This document shows positions 34,608-42,407 of a stretch of DNA of 64,000 bases, one piece after another. The stretch is from contig CAVYZU010000001.1 of assembly GCA_963772965.1 (NCBI GenBank), positions 558,001 through 622,000 on the forward strand, read 5' to 3'. The DNA comes from AP-15 sp963772965 (GTDB lineage Bacteria > Pseudomonadota > Alphaproteobacteria > ATCC43930 > CGMCC-115725). The translations under genes were made by a program, and so were the position numbers. The notes under the pieces were generated by a model. The model saw nothing but the letters and a program-made list of their open reading frames with translations, ran no database searches and was not told the DNA's origin. How positions within the stretch are numbered: the stretch's first letter is position 1; each line of letters begins with the position of its first letter.

Positions 34608-35829
34608 TTAGCCGAGCGGGCCCTGAAACACTTGGTCGACATAGGTGTCGGACAACGGCTCCAGCGCTTCCGGCCAGTTGCCGTTGACACTGGCGGCGCT
34701 CCGCGGCCGGGCGCACGCGGCCATCCCAGCCAACCTGCTCCATGTAATAATAAAGCTGGATGCAGTGGCCGTCGGGGTCGAGCGCAAAAGCCGAATAGTC
34801 GATGCCGGGGTAGAGTTCGGGCGGGATCGCGTCGATAAAGGTGACGCCATGCGACTTGAGGAACGCGACCGCCTCGCGCAATTGCGCGTAACTGGCGAGT
34901 TCGACGCCAAACGACATGCAAGTCGTGTGCGGGCTGAGGCCCAGGGAGCCGCGCAATTCCTTCGGGAATAGGCCAACGCTGTGGTGCTCGGCGCCGCAAC
35001 GCATAAAGACGCAGCGCGCACCCCGATACCGCGCTTCCTCACTTTTCACAAAGCCGAGACGCTCGCCATAAAAGGCCTCGGCGCGCTCGACATCGTCAAC
35101 GAACAGGCTCAACGGGCCGATCTTGGTGATCTTGAACGGCCGCGGCAACATGACACCCTCGACATCGTAGGTTGCCTCCGGCGGGCGCTGCGGCCGGTGC
35201 CCCGACAATACGTCGATGCTCTTGTCCTGCGCTTCGAAGAGTTCCGCCGCCTCCGACATTTGCGGCAAGGACGGTTTTTCGTTAAAGCCGCGATAGTACA
35301 TGTCGCGTGGTTTCGACAGCTGGTTCCAGCCGATCTGCTCGATGCCGTAATAGAACTCGTTGGTGTGGCCGTCGGGGTCGTAGACATAGACATGCCAGTT
35401 GCTGCCCGGCATATCGCGGCCGACGCGCTGCACCCGCACCTGGTGATGCACAAAATAATCATGGGCCTCGACGATCTCGCGCAGGCTGCCGCATTGCCAG
35501 GTGATCTGGTTGATCGTGACCTCGGGCGCGAATTTGCGGTCGGCGCGATGGTCCATGACCCGCTTTGGAAACAGCACAAAGGCGTGGTGATCGGTACCGT
35601 AGCGCATGAAATAGCCGCGCGGATCGCCGACATCCTGATCCTTTGGAAACCATGGCGCGCGCGAGAAATCGAGCGTGTCGGAGGCGGTGAAGCCGAGGAG
35701 ATCGCCATAAAACTCGCGGCCCTCCGGCAGTTTTTCGACATTGAAGCCGAAATGGCCGAGCCGGCGGACCTTAAACGGCCGCGGCAGATACACCCCGCCG
35801 ACATTGTAGCGCTGGGCAATGGCTGACAT
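34608..35829 (-). CDS. Two-half VOC (extradiol-dioxygenase-like) protein, frameshifted near the C-terminus
   Basis: About 405 residues: two homologous halves (from KVRRLGHFGFNVEKLPEG and KITKIGPLSLFVDDVERA), each ending in a DPDGH..(F/L)YYxxEQ(I/V)GW strand like type I extradiol dioxygenases. The first half keeps the strand-1 histidine and the final glutamate, but the second histidine position reads NQITWQC; the second half lacks both histidines. The frame as given runs on to 34558, but near 34700 one surplus base breaks it: the -1 frame continues SVNGNWPEALEPLSDTY to a stop at 34608. Metal-dependent activity is uncertain. Confidence 0.75.
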
Positions 35830-36055
35830 TGCTGGTTCCTCCTCTGCGCGACGCCCTCACCCGGCGAAAGGCCTGCGCCGTTGTCTGTGATCAAGCGCTA
35901 AGCAAGCCGCCGACTGTTGCCGGACTTAATGACGCCCCGCGTTACTCAATGCAATCGCGTTCGTTGGGCCAGCCCTGCTTGGCCACATCTTGCTGCCGCC
36001 AGCGAGAAGGGGCAGCCTGACTTGCCTGCTTAAGGGAACCCAAGGGAGAATGCCT

Positions 36056-36847
36056 ATGCCAGCCGCAATCCGCAATCCTGCCCGCGAAAAGCTCGAACAA
36101 GGCCAGTTGTCGCTGGGTGTCGGCATCCGCATGACGCGCAGCGTCGAGATCGCCAAGGCGATGACGGTGGCCGGGTTCGACTGGCTGTTCCTCGACATGG
36201 AGCACGGCGTCATGTCGCTCGAAGCCTGCGCGCAGATCGCGACCGCCGCACTCGACGCCGGCATCGCGCCGATCGCGCGGGTGCCAAATGGCGAGTATGC
36301 GATCGCGACGCGGGCTCTGGACAATGGCGCGCTCGGCATCGTCATGCCGCATGTCGACACCGCCGACGAGGCGCGCGAGGTCGTCAACCGGCTCAAATAT
36401 CCGCCCGTGGGACATCGCTCGATGGGCGGCATCGGGCCGCATTACGGGCTGCGTTCCGCGAGTTCGAGCGAAGCAGCAAGCGCGCTCAACGCCGCCAATC
36501 TGACGATCGTCATGCTGGAGACGCCGACTGCGATCGCAAATGCCGAAGATATCGCCGCGGTGCCGGGGGTCGACGTATTGCTGATCGGCACCAACGATTT
36601 GTGCGCCGAGATGGGCATCCATGGCGATTTCGGCAATCAGCGGGTTGCCGACGCCTACGCCAAGATGATCGCGGCGGCTCGCAAGCACGGCAAGTTCCCC
36701 GGAATGGCCGGGGTCTACAACGAGACGATTATGCCGCGCTATATCGAGATGGGCGCGCGCTTTATTCTCTCGGGCCAGGACGCCGCGTTTCTGACGGCCG
36801 GCGCCGCACAGCGCACCGGCTTTCTACGCAAGCTCCCGGTCGGCTAG
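36056..36847 (+). CDS. HpcH/HpaI family class II aldolase/lyase
   Basis: Metal-dependent aldolase of the 4-hydroxy-2-oxo-heptanedioate or citrate-lyase-beta-like type, which cleaves 2-oxo-acid aldols. The 264-residue product has FDWLFLDMEHGVMSLEACAQ, with the metal-binding glutamate region, IAPIARVPNGEYAIA, LDNGALGIVMPHVDTADEA and LLIGTNDLCAEMGIHGDF near residue 180. GGGAG is 7 bases before ATG 36056, which I prefer over ATG 36050. Faces the opposite way from its neighbours in the island. Confidence 0.88.
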   Translation: MPAAIRNPAREKLEQGQLSLGVGIRMTRSVEIAKAMTVAGFDWLFLDMEHGVMSLEACAQIATAALDAGIAPIARVPNGEYAIATRALDNGALGIVMPHVDTADEAREVVNRLKYPPVGHRSMGGIGPHYGLRSASSSEAASALNAANLTIVMLETPTAIANAEDIAAVPGVDVLLIGTNDLCAEMGIHGDFGNQRVADAYAKMIAAARKHGKFPGMAGVYNETIMPRYIEMGARFILSGQDAAFLTAGAAQRTGFLRKLPVG

Positions 36848-36863
36848 CGACGAAGCCGGGCCG

Positions 36864-37922
36864 CTAAGCCGCGGCGGCTTGCGCGGCCCGCACGTGAGCC
36901 GCCAGCAGCGACGGCAGCCGCGCGGGGTCGCCGCGCGCCATGCCGCATTCGGTGGCAACCCCGTCGACTTTTGCGTGCCGTCGCGCGGCGGCGATCCTTG
37001 CGATATCGCCTTCGCGATCGTCATGGTGGACGAGGCCGAGATAAAGCTTGGTCTCGGGGTGGAGGCGCAAGTGATCGAGCGGCGCAAAATAGGCGTCGTC
37101 GGTGCGTCCCTTGGGGACCGGCATATGAAAGAACTGGATCGGACGCGCAACGCCGGCGCTGGTGGCGTTCGCGATCTCGACCATGATCGCCATATCCTTG
37201 GGCTGGACGCAGTGCTCGTCCGCCGGGCTGCCGTAGCACAAATGATAACCGAGCTCTATCGCGGCGGGCACCGCGTTGCCGATTTGCGTCAAGACCCCAA
37301 TTGTCTCGGTACGGAAATCAACCGGACCCGGTTCGTAATAGCCCTCCCAGGCCAGCACTTCCTGGCACACGTCCCATTGCAATGCGATCCGGTCGTTCGG
37401 GATCGCGGCGGCGATCTCGCCGACCTCGCCAAGCAGATGCCGGGTCAGCGCCGGGAGGAGCAATTGCCGGTCGCACGGCACCATGTTGTTGTAAGTGGGT
37501 GCCACCGGAGTCGGCAGCGAGATCTGGAATTTGACTGTCTGCGGGATGACGCCGGCATTTTGCAGCGGCTCGAACAGCTTCCACGACGCGATCGCCATCT
37601 CGGCATAGCCGGTTTGGAACGTAGCGGGATCGGGCTCAACCCCCGGCTTAATGCGGAGGCGCGGGATTTCGCGAAGGAGCTTGCCGTCCCACTGGGTAAA
37701 CTTAAAGGGCGGCAGGTCGGTCGCGACCTCGATTGCCGGGTTGTCGGCGAGCACCTGCTGCAGAAAGCGGATCCAGGTCTTGCGGATGCCGGTCTCGCCA
37801 TCGGGCAGGCGCTGCAGATAGGGCCCGGCGGCTTCCGTCAGCGTGCGGAACACGGTTTCGGCATCGGGCAGCGGGATGCTGCCGACAAAGTGCACGATCG
37901 ACTGAGTGTGAGCTTGAGCCAT
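36864..37922 (-). CDS. MetE-like (cobalamin-independent methionine synthase C-terminal type) protein
   Basis: A 352-residue single barrel of the UROD/MetE superfamily. It has WDVCQEVLAWEGYYEPG, a putative thiol-activating zinc site with histidine and cysteine in ELGYHLCYGSPADEH (about residue 232) and a cysteine in VATECGMARGD (about 333), which correspond to the ligands of MetE. There is no N-terminal MetE half. GGAGG lies before ATG 37922. It may transfer methyl or alkyl groups to a thiol; the partner is unknown. Ends 17 bases after the convergent aldolase gene. Confidence 0.72.
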   Translation of the reverse strand: MAQAHTQSIVHFVGSIPLPDAETVFRTLTEAAGPYLQRLPDGETGIRKTWIRFLQQVLADNPAIEVATDLPPFKFTQWDGKLLREIPRLRIKPGVEPDPATFQTGYAEMAIASWKLFEPLQNAGVIPQTVKFQISLPTPVAPTYNNMVPCDRQLLLPALTRHLLGEVGEIAAAIPNDRIALQWDVCQEVLAWEGYYEPGPVDFRTETIGVLTQIGNAVPAAIELGYHLCYGSPADEHCVQPKDMAIMVEIANATSAGVARPIQFFHMPVPKGRTDDAYFAPLDHLRLHPETKLYLGLVHHDDREGDIARIAAARRHAKVDGVATECGMARGDPARLPSLLAAHVRAAQAAAA

Positions 37923-38022
37923 GGCGTCCTCCTCGCCTGTGGGTCGGGCCACGGCATCGTAGCCCAAGCATCATCTCGCGACAGGTTGGAAAACGATCGC
38001 TACCGCTCGGGTGAGCGAGGCG

Positions 38023-39279
38023 CTAATCGCCAAGAAGGAGCGTCCTAATTGCGGCAGGCTCGCGCAGCAGAGCGCCGAGACGAGAGAGCGCGTCGTCGAT
38101 CGCTGCCGCGTATTTCGCGGCGCCGCCAAACCGCGCCAAGGTCTCCGGCGGCACGAACTTGATCAAGAGATCGGCGGTCCCTGGCGGGACGCCGACAAAA
38201 TGCACCATGACCATGCCGTGATGCCTTAGCAGCAGCATCGCCAGCGCGGCCGCGGCTTCGTAAGGGACGATCGGCCCATCCTCGACCTCGCCGCGCTGCA
38301 TCGCGATTTCGAGTAGATCGTCGGCTGGGATCTGGATGGTTGTCGGGGTGGCGCGCAATCGGTTGCCGACCAGCGGCCGCAATTCCCGCCCGATCTGCTT
38401 GGTGGTCTCGATCAGCTCCTGTACCCGCGCCGGCTCGTATTGCTCGAGCGTGCGGACGACCGCCGGATACAGCATCTGGCGGGCCTCCAGGCCAAACTCG
38501 AACCCGGTGGCGCGGATCTTCGCGACGAGGTCGGCGCGGCCGGCCAACAGACCAAAGCGCGGTCCGATCGTGCCGTATTTGTCGAGACCGGTGGCGCCGA
38601 GATCGACACCGAGTTCGAGCATTCGTGGCTGCTCAAATGCAGCAGGCCCGACGCGGGCGCCGCCGGCATCGTCGATATAGACGAGGGCGCCCTTTTGATG
38701 CGCGATCGCAACGATCCGACGGATTTCATCGACCGGCATAAGATCGTAGGTAACCGCAAGGCGCGTCAGATCGACCAGCGCGACATTCTGCTCTGCCATC
38801 ATTGCCCGCTCGAACATCGCAAGCCCGGTGGTGTCGACAAAGCGCGCGCCGACATGGTTTGCGGCGCGAACCACCGAAGGATGGCTGTGGCTCGCCGAGA
38901 CGCCGATCACGGTGTCGCCCGGTTTGACCAGGGTAAGATGGGCTGCGAGCGTGGCGCCGGTCATGCGGTTGAAGACCGCGACGTCATCGCGGTCGGGGGT
39001 GCCGCCGAGATGGTCGAGCGCCAGCGCGCGCAGCCGCTCGAAGTACAGTGCCGGAGCGATCTCGTCATCGGCCACAAGCAGCTCTTCGCCGGTCATCGGC
39101 AGCGCGTGTTCGAGCCCAGTAAAGATGAACAAATTGTCGATCCCGCGCTGGCGCATAACCGTCCAGGCGTGCTGCAATTTGCGAAAGTCGTCCTCGGTCG
39201 AGGCCAGGATCTTGCCGCGCGCATAAGGCAGGTTTGGCGCGTGCGGATTCCGGAAGCGGTCGGCTTTAGTCGTTGGCAT
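38023..39279 (-). CDS. PLP-dependent enzyme of fold type I, SelA/DgaE-like
   Basis: The 418-residue product has the fold-type-I layout: DVAVFNRMTGATLAAHLTLV, VSASHSHPSVVRAANHVGAR, ALVYIDDAGGARVGPAAFEQ and the putative Schiff-base lysine in GATGLDKYGTIGPR (about residue 233). Pattern and spacing resemble SelA-like (selenocysteine synthase-like) lyases such as DgaE rather than class I aminotransferases. No selenocysteine genes are present in the window, so a role in sugar-acid or amino-acid catabolism is more likely. Reaction unassigned. Confidence 0.7.
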   Translation of the reverse strand: MPTTKADRFRNPHAPNLPYARGKILASTEDDFRKLQHAWTVMRQRGIDNLFIFTGLEHALPMTGEELLVADDEIAPALYFERLRALALDHLGGTPDRDDVAVFNRMTGATLAAHLTLVKPGDTVIGVSASHSHPSVVRAANHVGARFVDTTGLAMFERAMMAEQNVALVDLTRLAVTYDLMPVDEIRRIVAIAHQKGALVYIDDAGGARVGPAAFEQPRMLELGVDLGATGLDKYGTIGPRFGLLAGRADLVAKIRATGFEFGLEARQMLYPAVVRTLEQYEPARVQELIETTKQIGRELRPLVGNRLRATPTTIQIPADDLLEIAMQRGEVEDGPIVPYEAAAALAMLLLRHHGMVMVHFVGVPPGTADLLIKFVPPETLARFGGAAKYAAAIDDALSRLGALLREPAAIRTLLLGD

Positions 39280-39450
39280 GCCCTATCCTTTGCGGCTGAC
39301 GCCGATAGGGTAGACATGCCGATAGCCGGCCTCAACCCGTGTGCAGCGGCCGGTGACCTCGTTTAGCTTCGCCGATGCGAAAATCAGGTTGTGACGTTTC
39401 GAGCGGCCGAGCGATGTCGACGCTGAGCCCGAGCCGATCGGCAGCGAGAC

Positions 39451-39774
39451 CTAGTCGAGCTTGATCTCGATATCGTCGCCGGTCTGGCGGACCGGGTAGG
39501 CTTTCAAATCTTCGGTCGCCGGCGGGTCAAGAACCTCGCCGGTACGGACATCAAAACGCGCGGCATGCAATGGACACTCGATCGTCGTGCCGTCGAGCCA
39601 GCCATCGGACAGACAGGCATAGGCATGCGTGCAAATATTGTCGGTGGCGAACAATTCGCCATCGCAGTCATATATCGCAATTGAGCGGCCGCCGGACTCG
39701 ACCCCGATGACTTCGCCTGCCGCCAGTTCGCTGCGACGCGCAACTCGCACCCAGCCTGCTTCGCCTTCACTCAT
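39451..39774 (-). CDS. Rieske-type 2Fe-2S ferredoxin (non-heme dioxygenase ferredoxin subunit type)
   Basis: A 107-residue protein with the Rieske boxes CTHAYACLSDGWL (C..H) and CPLHAARFDVRTGEV (C..H), in the length range of ferredoxin components of aromatic-ring or tertiary-amine oxygenases and of NirD-like proteins. No oxygenase alpha subunit or reductase gene lies next to it in the window. It ends the catabolic-looking island. Confidence 0.88.
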   Translation of the reverse strand: MSEGEAGWVRVARRSELAAGEVIGVESGGRSIAIYDCDGELFATDNICTHAYACLSDGWLDGTTIECPLHAARFDVRTGEVLDPPATEDLKAYPVRQTGDDIEIKLD

Positions 39775-39788
39775 CGGGCCCGCTCTGG

Positions 39789-40046
39789 TTAAACCGAGGC
39801 ATCTTCAGAAAACGCCTTGAAGGCAATAATCGTAAACGTGTCTTTAATGCCGGGCAAATTCTGCAGGCGCTCGGTCACGAAATGCCCGATATCCGCGATT
39901 TCTGGCAGATAAACTTTCATCAGCAGATCGTATTGACCGGAGGTGGAATAGACTTCCGAGACTTGCTCGATGTTGTTGACCGCCTCGTCGGCCACCGAAT
40001 AGGCCTTGCCGAGCTCGCATTTGACCATGACGAAGATGGTTTTCAT
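39789..40046 (-). CDS. Stand-alone Lrp/AsnC ligand-binding (RAM) domain protein
   Basis: The 85-residue product begins MKTIFVMVKCELGKAYSVAD and ends with the RAM-domain pattern STSGQYDLLMKVYL ... LPGIKDTFTIIAFKAF. It has the ligand-binding domain of Lrp/AsnC regulators without the DNA-binding helix-turn-helix. Such orphan domains may bind amino acids or modulate full-length regulators. No full-length Lrp gene is in the window. Confidence 0.82.
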   Translation of the reverse strand: MKTIFVMVKCELGKAYSVADEAVNNIEQVSEVYSTSGQYDLLMKVYLPEIADIGHFVTERLQNLPGIKDTFTIIAFKAFSEDASV

Positions 40047-40067
40047 CGCGGCCTGTTCGGGCGGGGG

Positions 40068-41564
40068 TCAGGGGCGGGCGACAATCCTCGGGGGCCGCGC
40101 GAGAAAGGCCGGCAAGTCATCACCAAAGCCGACAATTTTGCGATCGTCTTCCCTGACATGATCAGGTTGAGCCGGCCGACGCCGCTCCGGGCGCGGCGGA
40201 AAGTGCATGACGTTGTTGTCTTTGGCAGCGGAGTCCTTGGCGGCAACCGGTGCTGGCGTTTCCTGCCGAGTGCTCGGGGTGCGGGCTCGCGAATGCTGCC
40301 GCGCGGTCTCGTCTTCCGCCGGCTTGCGCCGGGTCGGCGCACCGTTGCTGCGCTCGGGCCCCTTGCTACGCTCTGGCACACCGGCCCCCGGCCGCGTCCG
40401 TGAGCGACCACGCCGGCGTTCTTCAAACTCGAGTTGCGCCGGTTCGATGCCGTCGATCGCGATCATCGAGATTTCTTTGCCGATCAGCTTGGTGATCGCG
40501 GCCACCGCCTTGCCATCTTCGGGTGCCGCCAGCATAAACGAACGCCCGGTCAAACCGGCGCGACCGGTGCGGCCGATGCGGTGAACATAATCTTCGGCAT
40601 GGATCGGAACGTCGAAACAGAAGACGTGGCTCATGCCTTTGATGTCGAGACCGCGGGCGGCGACGTCGCTTGCCACCAGCAGCCGGACCTCGCCGTTCTT
40701 AAAGCGCTCCAAGGTTTCGGTGCGCTTGGGTTGCGGCATGTCGCCGTGCAGGGCGGCGGCATCAAAACCGTGCCGGGTCAGCGATTTGTAGAGGATATCG
40801 ACGTCGCGCTTGCGGTTGCAGAATATCAGCGCGTTCTTGACGTCCTCCGAGCGGATCAGCCGACGCAGCGTTTCGCGCTTATCGCGCGGATCGACGACGG
40901 TCAGTGATTGCACCACCGTCGCCGCCGGAGAGGCTGGCGGAGCGACCGCGATCTCCACCGGATTTTTCAGAAATGCATCCGCCAACCGGCGAATTTCCGC
41001 CGGCATCGTCGCCGAAAAGAACAAGGTCTGCCGGTTCTTTGGCAGCAGCCCGACGATCCGTTCGACATCGGGAATAAATCCCATGTCGAGCATCCGGTCG
41101 GCTTCATCGATGACCAGAATATGGGCGTCGGAGAGAATTATCTTGCCGCGGCCGTACAGATCGAGAAGGCGACCCGGCGTGGCAATCAGCACATCGACGC
41201 CGCGGTCGAGCTTGCGCTCCTGATCGACAAAGCTCTCGCCGCCGATCAATAGGGCCATCGTCAGGCGGTGATATTTGCCATAGCGCTCGAATAAATCGGC
41301 GACTTGGGTTGCCAGCTCGCGCGTCGGTTCGAGGATCAACGAACGCGGCATTCGCACCCGCGCACGGCCTGCAGCCAGCATATCGATCATCGGCAGAACA
41401 AAGCTGGCGGTCTTGCCGGTGCCGGTTTGGGCACAACCAAGAACATCCCGCTCACGTTTGACGTGGGGGATTGCTTGTTCCTGGATCGGAGTGGGTGTCG
41501 TGTAGCCAGCGTCAGAAATCGCCTGAAGCACTTCAGGCGAAAGATCGAGTTCGCAAAAATTCAT
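40068..41564 (-). CDS. DEAD-box ATP-dependent RNA helicase, RhlE-like
   Basis: ATP-driven RNA-duplex unwinding in ribosome biogenesis and cold adaptation. The 498-residue product has the Q motif region (FCELDLSPEVLQAISDAGYT), motif I CAQTGTGKTASF, motif II DEAD (about residue 152), SAT (FFSATMP) and motif VI HRIGRTGRAG. The C-terminal ~120 residues are Arg/Pro-rich and variable, a common RNA-binding tail. Next to infA and a cold-shock gene on the same strand. Confidence 0.95.
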   Translation of the reverse strand: MNFCELDLSPEVLQAISDAGYTTPTPIQEQAIPHVKRERDVLGCAQTGTGKTASFVLPMIDMLAAGRARVRMPRSLILEPTRELATQVADLFERYGKYHRLTMALLIGGESFVDQERKLDRGVDVLIATPGRLLDLYGRGKIILSDAHILVIDEADRMLDMGFIPDVERIVGLLPKNRQTLFFSATMPAEIRRLADAFLKNPVEIAVAPPASPAATVVQSLTVVDPRDKRETLRRLIRSEDVKNALIFCNRKRDVDILYKSLTRHGFDAAALHGDMPQPKRTETLERFKNGEVRLLVASDVAARGLDIKGMSHVFCFDVPIHAEDYVHRIGRTGRAGLTGRSFMLAAPEDGKAVAAITKLIGKEISMIAIDGIEPAQLEFEERRRGRSRTRPGAGVPERSKGPERSNGAPTRRKPAEDETARQHSRARTPSTRQETPAPVAAKDSAAKDNNVMHFPPRPERRRPAQPDHVREDDRKIVGFGDDLPAFLARPPRIVARP

Positions 41565-41633
41565 TGAGGAGGTGTAGCCTTATTGTAATAATTTAACGGC
41601 ATTGCTTCTTGGTCGTTAAATCGGGTGGCGTCT

Positions 41634-41662
41634 TGATCATGTCAATCTTTTTTTCATGATCA
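41634..41662. other. TGATCATG...CATGATCA inverted repeat between helicase and infA
   Basis: Perfect 8-base arms at 41634-41641 and 41655-41662 with a 13-base T-rich loop. It sits after the infA stop and before the helicase start, both on the minus strand. No U-run follows on that strand, so it is not a standard terminator; it may be an operator or mRNA hairpin. Confidence 0.3.
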
Positions 41663-41692
41663 GGCATGCGCATTGAACAATGCAGACCCAGT

Positions 41693-41962
41693 TTAGCGCC
41701 GGCGGTATTGTGGACGAGGGCTCATCGGCGGTGCCGCACGTTCGTCTTTATGCCGGAAATTGATCCGACCTTTTGTTAAATCATAGGGCGTCATTTCGAC
41801 GGTAACACGATCGCCGGCCAGAATTCGAATCCGATTCTTTTTCATGCGGCCGGACGAGTAAGCGAGCGTCTCATGCCCATTGTCGAGCTTTACTCTAAAG
41901 CGTGCATCGGGCAGCAGTTCGAGCACCATGCCTTCGAACTCTATCAGGTCTTCTTTTGCCAA
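41693..41962 (-). CDS. infA: Translation initiation factor IF-1
   Basis: Binds the 30S A site during initiation. The 89-residue product is an OB-fold protein: MAKEDLIEFEGMVLELLPDA, then GHETLAYSSGRMKKNRIRIL and VEMTPYDLTKGRINFRHKDE. The C-terminal extension of about 15 basic residues is longer than in E. coli (72 residues) but usual for some alphaproteobacterial paralogues. Located with helicase and cold-shock genes. Confidence 0.95.
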   Translation of the reverse strand: MAKEDLIEFEGMVLELLPDARFRVKLDNGHETLAYSSGRMKKNRIRILAGDRVTVEMTPYDLTKGRINFRHKDERAAPPMSPRPQYRRR

Positions 41963-42023
41963 TCAGTTCTCCTCGCTAAAGTGACGAGGGCGCTATGGCG
42001 CCCCCGTTTATTTGCTGCGTCCG

Positions 42024-42230
42024 TCAGGCTGTACGCAAATTGACCGCCGAAACCCGTCCACGCTGGCCTTGCTCGAGTTCGAAACTCAGTCTCTGGCCTT
42101 CACGCAGATTATCCATTCCAGCGCGCTCGACGGCGGAAATGTGCACAAACACATCAGCGCCGCCATTTTCGGGCTGGATAAAGCCATAGCCCTTTTGCGC
42201 ATTGAACCATTTGACCGTGCCGGTCGCCAT
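42024..42230 (-). CDS. Cold-shock domain protein
   Basis: CspA-type single-strand nucleic acid binder. The 68-residue form from ATG 42230 starts MATGTVKWFNAQKGYGFIQP, carrying RNP-1 (KGYGFIQ) and RNP-2 (VFVHISAV). GTGGAG lies upstream of this ATG. An in-frame extension to 42290 would add 20 residues not seen in the family, so I exclude it. Close to infA and the helicase. Confidence 0.94.
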   Translation of the reverse strand: MATGTVKWFNAQKGYGFIQPENGGADVFVHISAVERAGMDNLREGQRLSFELEQGQRGRVSAVNLRTA

Positions 42231-42407
42231 CAGTGGTAGCTCCACATAGAAGTAGTAGGGCGCCGCGCGGCCGCGCAGCGCATCGGACATCGATTGGCTC
42301 GGAAGACACGGTCGGACGATCTCACAGGAACGCTAGGCCGGAAAGCCGAATTCAAACGGGTCGACAAAAATTAGGTAATTGTCTCACCCGCCCAACGCAA
42401 GGAGTCT

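Noticed and set aside
36879..38048. 389-codon plus-strand frame opposite the MetE-like gene
   Set aside because: Antisense shadow; the minus-strand product has conserved metal ligands and a Shine-Dalgarno.
41634..41662. Terminator of infA
   Set aside because: Good stem but no U-run after it on the minus strand, so I listed it only as an inverted repeat.
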